The position numbers were made by a program, and so were the translations under genes. A DNA stretch of 64,000 bases from Petasospora fabianii (taxonomy: Eukaryota > Ascomycota > Saccharomycetes > Phaffomycetales > Wickerhamomycetaceae), in NCBI GenBank assembly GCA_022641835.1, contig CP048723.1, positions 310,001 through 374,000 of the forward strand. Direction: 5' to 3'. The notes under the pieces were generated by a model. The model had not been told where the DNA came from. It ran no database searches and was given only the letters and a program-made list of their open reading frames with translations. Every line of letters starts with the position of its first letter. Position 1 is the first letter of the stretch. Below, piece after piece: positions 58,701 through 64,000 of the stretch.

Positions 58701-59472
58701 CATCTGTGTTCTTGAGTAACTCAGGTGGTTTGTAAAGAGCTTCGGTAGATTCTGGAGAATATTCTGTCAATGGATCGAAAAGGTGCTCAAGCTGCTGTCC
58801 CATAAGAAAAACGAGTCTGTTGTTCTGTTCAATAATCTCTGGATTATCAGCATAGATAACGTCTAGTGTTGTGGAGTCGGTGTACTGTTGTTGCAAGAAA
58901 CCAAAAGCAATCAACTGCTTACCGATATCAATGGGAGACTTGGTTGTAACTAGCTTCATCTCAGAGGCCAATTCACCAGCAACGGTCTCGTTCCACTCTC
59001 GAGCGAAAGGAATCGTTGAAGTTCTGAGCAAATTTAAGTCGACTTGAATGTATGCTGAATATGCCTTGAGAAGAGTAATGGCAAGAGCTCTTCTGGTGTT
59101 GGAATTTCTCATCTTCGGGGTTAAATTCTCACAGGCTCCAAAGAACCTGGATCTTGAATCAAGAGTCAGTGAGTTTGTGCACAATTCTCCCAATGCAGAG
59201 AAGATGACAGAACCGATTCTCTTTGTATCTGGATCTTCGTACACCATGATGAGGATCTCGCCGAGCCTTATGTCTCGGCCCTCAAAGAATGCAGCCGTTG
59301 GGAAAACCATAGACCATTCTTCAACCGACTTAGTCGATCCCCAAGCATTGGTAACGAGATTGTTATTGAGCCTGATGATGTTAAGAGCCGGCTCATTTAT
59401 GTTGTTGACAGTTGGTGATGGCTGCAACGTCTGGAAATGGCCGTCGTAAAGACTCGAGGCCACACGAGACAT
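55744..59472 (-). CDS. BUD3: Axial bud-site and septin-ring GEF Bud3
   Basis: Bud3 is a Dbl-homology guanine exchange factor for Cdc42 that marks the axial bud site and links to septins at the neck. The 1242-residue protein (yeast 1636) has a conserved N-terminal region (about 1-240, 'WGSTKSVEEWSMVFPTAAFF', 'CENLTPKMRNSNTRRALAIT'). The DH-like domain (about 240-460) includes 'IPHGGYEVLKACGTTIPYFY' and 'KAYMRHESALKSF'. A PH-like part follows (about 480-620). A long disordered Ser/Thr/Pro-rich tail carries the polarity-protein interactions. The frame extends 13 codons upstream without an ATG, so ATG 59472 (MSRVASSLYDGHF) is the start. It is divergent from DCC1. Confidence 0.9.
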   Translation of the reverse strand: MSRVASSLYDGHFQTLQPSPTVNNINEPALNIIRLNNNLVTNAWGSTKSVEEWSMVFPTAAFFEGRDIRLGEILIMVYEDPDTKRIGSVIFSALGELCTNSLTLDSRSRFFGACENLTPKMRNSNTRRALAITLLKAYSAYIQVDLNLLRTSTIPFAREWNETVAGELASEMKLVTTKSPIDIGKQLIAFGFLQQQYTDSTTLDVIYADNPEIIEQNNRLVFLMGQQLEHLFDPLTEYSPESTEALYKPPELLKNTDDDLTTSICKELFQLKESITTQLVKFLREVVIPTRIKALSGKIPEVSAAKVNKIFPPTIDEVTRVNCIFFESLKAAIPHGGYEVLKACGTTIPYFYKAYMRHESALKSFSKDQAEFLKNMEQLLPTSYSPTVISSIMKAPLNLTKIKLILQRLLTTKHWSSVEEPMAQKFYTSSVETIDSFGKDELKPYNRRVFTPTGKILTEICEGWPAMLAYGWLNRKVISVFDVKDNSDGSSGVVVLFNDYMIFAHIEEDTVDDDRMMKPKISDVLMNSLMNENPINTIPNMKVSSWTELGGLEVLAFGKNCVRVIFKNDPKSSVVLTVEDASKFAALVNKAKILGKSTPFHLFKNEKFGLSIFATAHERSVYDNENSRSKIAFFLNIDVDATLLKKYGLFAGISAKLTDDDMIRVAGLTMNGERIHHTINAVELPGYLSEEVSSLEARRRSSQNVDLFPSLAFTNRELIKRSTNVIVNHGSVVSSRKASSTLSGNNLSIGTRATSISSRRMSSLSSANSNKPLPKIVDRDSAAPSKSAKKSQKFKNRLSQMFGLKKKKKNTPSADNSKTSAKVKSRVPSASSYPSVSRPTQTQPVNTLQNKLETHRSKTSSTRLSSQNSTAPLPSPPVNLMGNVDDNVPEVSITDDYHTFESSMTPIFDEDLVPELNVETIAESSSNWVLTRDNSSVNCNLSKMTQLNKNAAPLVPQRPLRIDRPTEKFTALFGPQPADGRAAAPRTAQMVMDQPVLRELKTGNTPPVGLHTPVERNLTFRSLDDEFNSPVVRVGVNNESMEDVNRDDDVFYTPKSHRTEIETFGEDNALMEFKKGNMFDSFDAGNDLEKFGVQVGGDELEEEEEATRWSAGGSLDEINSSVTTHTKKGTDNDNIKLEREPSPNSTRTSSFKSCMNEKQLVTKVLQQTEFADGEDQDNSLKYDESFRYLVDVLGAPDVPTMLKSSDTYQTLPRSFSSHKYLADFIDSDVNISTDLYQFLKSN

Positions 59473-59825
59473 TATGTTCGTGAAGTGTGTAGTAGCGAGT
59501 GTAAAGAGCAAACGGAAACAAGCGTTTTCTTGTTTTCCAGCGTTAGCAGTTTCTCTTACGTTGAGGCTAAAGTATTTGATGTAGTAAAAAAATGTGGGAA
59601 CCCAACTCCGTAACCTTTTTTGTTTGTTTACATTTCAACTCAAACTAATCGCGTCGTTACTGGAGAAACCAATTTTTTTTGAATAGATCCTTCGCGAACT
59701 CGTTTGATGACTTTTTAGCTGACGCGTTTGGTATATCATTGACGCGTTCTGTCTCTCCACATAAGTTGTTTTTATCTCTTTTCCCCAACAAAACAGTTGA
59801 ACTAGGCTGCCATTGCTCTATCAAG
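59473..59825. promoter_or_regulatory. BUD3-DCC1 promoter with two MCB sites
   Basis: ACGCGT occurs at 59722-59727 and 59742-59747, 20 bp apart (about two helical turns). Both lie 80-105 bp before the DCC1 ATG, a typical position for MBF-driven G1/S genes. DCC1 of yeast is a replication-phase gene. No other motif was recognised. Confidence 0.65.
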
Positions 59826-60872
59826 ATGACAGGATCAAAAGATTACAATATGTACGCGAATGTGCACCAGGATCGCCATTATAAACTCATGGAACTCACC
59901 CCACAGCTTCTAAAGCTGATCGAAGAGAACAATGAACCATTAACGGTGAAGGCATCGGGTAACGATTCGGAAATTGTGATGTGTACCAAGGACCAGACAT
60001 TTGCTATTCGACAAAGGAATCATTCCAACACTGTGATGATTATGACTGCCAACAAGGAAGAAGAACACTTGTGTGGATATACCACTATGCATTCCGTTTA
60101 TGAGGTTCACAAGGCATCGGGATCTATTGACATCACTGATATTCCAATTTACGACGGTGCCGATAGCTTAAAGGGTTTGAAATCGACGATAACGCTAGAG
60201 AAGCTTAAAAATGATAGTGCCATCTCTGAGAAGGAATTTGATGCCGTATGGTTCTCACTTAATGGATCAGCATACAATGATACCGCTATTATCTTGTCAG
60301 ATGACTTCATCACACGCACGTTACATGTGATGCTGATGTCAATTATGGCTGCTAAGCTTAATATTGATGAACTTTCACTGATTGAGGTCTATCAAAGTAT
60401 GGAAGAAGACCCTGAGTTTACCATTGACATTATCGAAACGGTTCTAAGGAAGTTTGTTAAGGGCGAAAGAGAACCATTCGTCATGAACAAGACCAAAATC
60501 GCTCAGTGGTATGGTAATGAGGCACTAAGAAAACATGCGTCTAAGAAGCCATTGACTGTCTCAGATTTCCTGTTCAAATGGAAATCGGAGCTTCCACCAT
60601 TCTTTGATTGTCCGATCGACTTGCCATTGCTTTATGGTCATTTCTGTGCCCCGTTACCAGACAGAGTGCAATTCGTATCTCGTCCTTCACTACCAAGTGA
60701 TGTAAACAACCGTCTTAAGGTCTTGTTCAAGCTGCAGTCCACATGGGAACTTGATCAGTTGATGCCATTCGTTGAAGAGTTCAATGTCAAGGGTGTGAAA
60801 CCTGAGAATTTTATCATGAAGTTTGCTAAAAAGAAGAAGGTTGGAAAAAAGATCATGATAACGCCTCGTTGA
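59826..60872 (+). CDS. DCC1: Sister chromatid cohesion subunit Dcc1 of the Ctf18-RFC clamp loader
   Basis: Dcc1 with Ctf8 and Ctf18 forms the alternative clamp loader that supports cohesion at replication forks. The 348-residue protein (yeast 380) starts MTGSKDYNMYANVHQDRHYK. The N-terminal beta-rich part has 'LMELTPQLLKLIEE' and 'EIVMCTKDQTFAIRQRNHSN' followed by TVMIM. Three winged-helix-like parts follow, with 'ALRKHASKKPLTVSDFLFKW' and 'DLPLLYGHFCAPLPDRVQFV'. The frame is open upstream but has no ATG before 59826. Confidence 0.95.
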   Translation: MTGSKDYNMYANVHQDRHYKLMELTPQLLKLIEENNEPLTVKASGNDSEIVMCTKDQTFAIRQRNHSNTVMIMTANKEEEHLCGYTTMHSVYEVHKASGSIDITDIPIYDGADSLKGLKSTITLEKLKNDSAISEKEFDAVWFSLNGSAYNDTAIILSDDFITRTLHVMLMSIMAAKLNIDELSLIEVYQSMEEDPEFTIDIIETVLRKFVKGEREPFVMNKTKIAQWYGNEALRKHASKKPLTVSDFLFKWKSELPPFFDCPIDLPLLYGHFCAPLPDRVQFVSRPSLPSDVNNRLKVLFKLQSTWELDQLMPFVEEFNVKGVKPENFIMKFAKKKKVGKKIMITPR

Positions 60873-61945
60873 ATAATAATGGAAGGTAGATCGGATCGTA
60901 ACTTATACTGCTGTAGAAAATACTGTGGAGTCTAAGTCTATCTAACCCAAAATGCCTAATGTATGGAAACCTCTTGTATGAGCTGTCTTTTCATTCACTC
61001 TACCTCTTTGTGTACTGCAGCTGCTGCTTCATCCCTAACTATACAGATTCTTCCACTTGGGCTCTGGGGCGAAACTTCCTATAGGTGAATATGTTCCTCT
61101 TCATAGGGGCATCATCTTATTTACATCATTCTTAACAATAAGTATCTAAAACCCCAGATTACAATAAAAACCAGTATGCTGCCCCTACCGTCTATAGTTT
61201 TCCTTCAAGACTGCCTGGGTTCTTCAGGTATGCGTTCCTCTCTCGGTGTCGGGTCTCTTATGATATTGATAGTGATTTCATAATGCTTTTCAAGATTTGA
61301 TTAAGTACCTTTAGTAGAATTACACTATCTTTGATGTTATAGTAGCTGGTTTTCAAAGACGTAAACTTGGTCCCAGAGACTCCTCAAATTGGCGTATAAT
61401 CTTGCATTACTTCAGCCATTCATTATCGCCTAGCTAAACATTATTCTATTGCCATTTTCACTTGGTAGAATAAAGCTAAAGTATTTTATTCAAGTATTGT
61501 GCCCAAAAAGCAACTGGACGTTATTTATTTTTAATTTTTAGAAAAATATGAAATATTTATCCTATTTGAAAGATTTTGGTTTCTGACATAGTATACTTCT
61601 ATTGTTAAAGGACATAAAAAACCATAAAAAAAATATAATAAAATGTTATATAAATGTATATAAAGTCAAGAAGATTGTCAAGAAGATCTCCAAGTGGTTT
61701 AAGAGACACACCCATGACCATTAGATCAATGTCTCAACAGAAGTTGACCCTTATGCCAGTTTCAGAGGTACCACCATCAATCCAAAGAGAAGCGTTTATA
61801 TTCCTTCATAAAGTTGTCTCTACTAATCTATAATCATGTTTAGGTCTTTTTGAGTGAAACAAAAGGGATATGAAAAGATCTGAAGTCGGTTTAGATCGAT
61901 CTCTACAAAGTAGTACTTAAAAGCTGCACCTCTCTATCATTCTAT
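60873..61945. other. Long convergent spacer between DCC1 and EMW1, AT-rich in its right half
   Basis: This 1.07-kb spacer is unusually long for two convergent genes here. Its right half is strongly AT-rich (61520-61660), with a T-rich run ending TTTTTAG near 61540, which resembles yeast replication-origin consensus stretches. A small open frame (61654-61833) is listed separately. No known RNA gene was recognised. Confidence 0.4.
61654..61833 (+). CDS. Possible small ORF of 59 codons, unknown function
   Basis: An ATG-started frame encodes a 59-residue peptide. Its N-terminus is basic and Ser-rich (MYIKSRRLSRRSPSGLRDTP); the rest is moderately hydrophobic. A TACTAAT and a TTTAG just before and after the stop resemble a branch point and acceptor, so it might be part of a spliced gene. 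I do not recognise it. It could also be chance in AT-rich DNA. Confidence 0.2.
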   Translation: MYIKSRRLSRRSPSGLRDTPMTIRSMSQQKLTLMPVSEVPPSIQREAFIFLHKVVSTNL

Positions 61946-64000
61946 TCACATAAGCTCTTCTTTCAACTCCTGCAATTTCTCCCAACCTTCATTATCCTCC
62001 CAAGACATTTTACCCTTACTCATCAACGACTTAACAGTTTGCTTAGCCTTGTACTTCCAGTCTTTGCAGACAACGTCACCAGCACCGTGTTTACCAGGAA
62101 GTTCACCTAGGGATTCGTAGGCAGCCACAAGATCAGCACAGGCTTCCACAGTTTCATTCCAGATAGACTCGTTAGTGTCCAAGTCTGGATTGTGAGCAAG
62201 AGCACGGTAGGCCTTTTCATGACAATCAAGGGCATTCCATGGTTTCTTTCTCCAAAGTTCAACACGGGCAATAATACGCCAAAGACGAGATGAAGTAGTG
62301 ATGACACCTGGGAGTGTCACAGTGGTGAACTCCAAGCAGTTCTTTTGGAAAAAAGTCAAGTTTTCCTCGTCATAGTCCGATGTTGTCAAGATCTCAACAA
62401 GCTTTTCAACAACTGGGATATCAATGGAACCTTCACCAGCTTCATCTTTCTTGAAGTCAATGAGTTTACGGCATGCCCAAAGCACGTCGTCCCATTCACC
62501 AAGCTTAGCAGCGGTCAAGAGATAATTCTCCCATAATCTCCAGTTTTTCCCCTCGGAAGTTGAAGTAGCTCTCTTGTAAGAAGAGAATGCCTCACGTGTC
62601 TTACCCAATCTCAACAATGCCGTAGCCAAGTTAGACCATGAGTTGGAGGAGGTATCATCAATGGCCACACAACGAGTGAAAGCCTCAGCTGACAATTCCC
62701 ACTGCTGAGACTCCAATCCAAAGCAACCATACAAAAACCAAGTATCATAGTTTAATGGGTTGATCTTTAAGGCATCATGCAAATGGCCAATAGCCTGCTC
62801 AATGTTTCTCTTGTAGAAGAATTTACCAAGTGAAACCTTAGCTTTCCAATACTTACCAACTTCCCAAGCCTTAAGCCAGAACTGAGTATCCTGTGTGATA
62901 TCACCGAGAACGGACCAGGCTCTAGCATCTTCTGGGTGTTCAGCAATACGCTCTTCGATGATCTTCTTCGCCTGAGATTCCTCACCAATCGATGCATGAC
63001 ACAGGGCAACGTCAACAGTGAGCTGGAGACGAGCATAAATCTCAATAGCGGATTTCACGATACCAAGGGCCATAAACTTTTCAGCGAGTTTGGTATCAAG
63101 TTGCCAACGCGGGATGAGTGGGAGTTGGAAGATATATCTCAATTTAGTATAATCCTTTGTAGTCTCGTTAGAACCATTGGTTGGTGCTGCTGGGATGTAC
63201 TTCTCAGAGATTTTGAGTCCAATTTCTTCTACAAGGGTCTGCATTTGCAAGATACCACGTTCAATGGTACGTGCCTTGTTGGTCTCGAGGACGGAACGTT
63301 CCCATAAACCACGAGAGAAGATAGTGTAGTTGACAGCAGCCTGATTGGACTGGTAGAGCACACGCTGAACAACAGACATGAGTTGTGCTTCGATCAATTG
63401 TTGACCAGATGGAGAGATGGAACGAAGTGTGTAGAGTCTCAAGAGCAACTGGATGTTGTCAAAGTCTGAAAGTGTTGGCTGATTGTTTGGATCAAGTTTC
63501 TGTAGATGTTCTGGGATATACTCCTGACGCAAACAGGTTGGTAGCAGTTCGCCATAATTAATATCTGTTTCATCCCATTTTTGACGTTTGTGGACTTGGT
63601 CCTCGATGTCATCAGTACCGATTGCCTCGTAATGTGGTCTCTCAAGCAAGAGATCAGAGTTGAGCTCATGTGCTTCTGGCTGAGTACTGTTCTCGCTAGG
63701 TGTGTTGTTGAAGTAGTTGGACTGACCGAGAACAATGAGCTGGGCATGTGCAGTTTGCTGGAACTTGGTACGTTTAGCACGGGCACCAGTGAGCACGAAC
63801 TCAAACTGAGAAAGCTCTTGACATCTCTTGAGTTCAGGCAACACCAAATGTTCGAGATTTGACTCCAATAGAACCTTAGCTTTCTCCAAATGGAACAAAA
63901 TCGAGATGTCCTTCTTGACTTTCTCATCTTTGATCTGCAAAGTGATGGCATTAAGGACTGGAACATCAAAGAGTGCGGTCATGACGGCGATGTGAGGACC
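61946..64000 (-). CDS. EMW1: TPR protein of the Emw1/TTC27 family, C-terminal part (runs off window)
   Basis: The frame continues to the right edge without a stop (GPHIAV precedes the first ATG in view), so the N-terminus lies outside. About 684 residues are visible; yeast Emw1 has 904. TPR-type repeats lie at about 340-500: 'ARAWSVLGDIT', 'WKAKVSLGKFFYKRNIEQAI', 'INPLNYDTWFLYGCFGLESQ', 'AEAFTRCVAIDDTSSNSWSN' and 'ALLRLGKTREAFSSYKRA'. The 'WRLWENYLLTAAKLGEWDD' segment after the repeats is typical of TTC27. Emw1 is essential in yeast and linked to cell-wall maintenance; its molecular role is unclear. Confidence 0.85.
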   Translation of the reverse strand, partial: GPHIAVMTALFDVPVLNAITLQIKDEKVKKDISILFHLEKAKVLLESNLEHLVLPELKRCQELSQFEFVLTGARAKRTKFQQTAHAQLIVLGQSNYFNNTPSENSTQPEAHELNSDLLLERPHYEAIGTDDIEDQVHKRQKWDETDINYGELLPTCLRQEYIPEHLQKLDPNNQPTLSDFDNIQLLLRLYTLRSISPSGQQLIEAQLMSVVQRVLYQSNQAAVNYTIFSRGLWERSVLETNKARTIERGILQMQTLVEEIGLKISEKYIPAAPTNGSNETTKDYTKLRYIFQLPLIPRWQLDTKLAEKFMALGIVKSAIEIYARLQLTVDVALCHASIGEESQAKKIIEERIAEHPEDARAWSVLGDITQDTQFWLKAWEVGKYWKAKVSLGKFFYKRNIEQAIGHLHDALKINPLNYDTWFLYGCFGLESQQWELSAEAFTRCVAIDDTSSNSWSNLATALLRLGKTREAFSSYKRATSTSEGKNWRLWENYLLTAAKLGEWDDVLWACRKLIDFKKDEAGEGSIDIPVVEKLVEILTTSDYDEENLTFFQKNCLEFTTVTLPGVITTSSRLWRIIARVELWRKKPWNALDCHEKAYRALAHNPDLDTNESIWNETVEACADLVAAYESLGELPGKHGAGDVVCKDWKYKAKQTVKSLMSKGKMSWEDNEGWEKLQELKEELM

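Noticed and set aside
1-64000. tRNA, rRNA, snRNA or C/D-box snoRNA genes
   Set aside because: I scanned spacers for B-box-like GGTTCGA and for known snRNA cores and found no convincing structure; a covariance-model search could still find one.

Overview
This window is nuclear DNA from a budding yeast (Saccharomycotina). Genes are dense and mostly intronless. The few introns are short, with GTAAGT-type donors, (T)ACTAAC branch points and nearby AG acceptors. CTG is read as leucine where it can be checked (Nop2, conserved NVKL stretch), so this is not a CUG-Ser or CUG-Ala yeast. Two gene-content clues point away from the Saccharomyces family: a molybdopterin synthase large subunit (the molybdenum cofactor is kept mainly by nitrate-assimilating yeasts) and a TRAPPC11 homologue (absent from S. 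cerevisiae). A nitrate-assimilating, standard-code lineage such as the Ogataea/Kuraishia/Brettanomyces group would fit, but that placement is inference.

Left arm (1-33.5 kb). In order: the C-terminus of a SNF5-family subunit; MTQ1, TRM6 and NOP2 (three methyltransferases of the translation apparatus); ARP5 (INO80); SRV2 (one intron); mitoribosomal NAM9; EAF7 (NuA4, one intron); an FKBP12 with a possible second, mitochondrial start; TRAPPC11; an enoyl-CoA hydratase ending in the peroxisomal signal SKL; SWC4 (SWR1/NuA4); CUL3; a probable MMS22/Mus7; BUD6; EST2 (telomerase reverse transcriptase); TAD3; and a probable small kinetochore gene of the Nkp2/Cnl2 type.

Middle (33.5-46.8 kb). About 13 kb hold no convincing host gene. 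Most of it is a nested pile of Ty1/copia-superfamily LTR-retrotransposon fossils in both orientations, with at least nine LTR copies. One short element (42493-45245) still has matching LTRs, a 5-bp target-site duplication and a primer-binding site that matches half of the initiator tRNA, as in Ty5 and copia. It sits inside an older LTR of the same family. In related yeasts such clusters mark silent or centromeric chromatin, so this island is a centromere candidate (inference).

Right arm (46.8-64 kb). RER1; a six-exon cystinosin-like gene (ERS1 type); PGS1; the molybdopterin synthase subunit; mitoribosomal MRP7; SGF29 (SAGA); a GBP2/HRB1-like three-RRM protein; a UPF0357 membrane protein (one intron); BUD3; DCC1; about 1 kb of AT-rich sequence; and the C-terminal part of EMW1/TTC27, which runs off the window.

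The promoters carry recognisable yeast logic. PAC and RRPE motifs lie between TRM6 and NOP2. MCB (ACGCGT) sites lie upstream of DCC1, EST2, the Nkp2-like gene, MMS22 and CUL3/SWC4. Alternating CGCGCG blocks recur in several divergent promoters. No tRNA, rRNA or snRNA gene and no CRISPR array was recognised.
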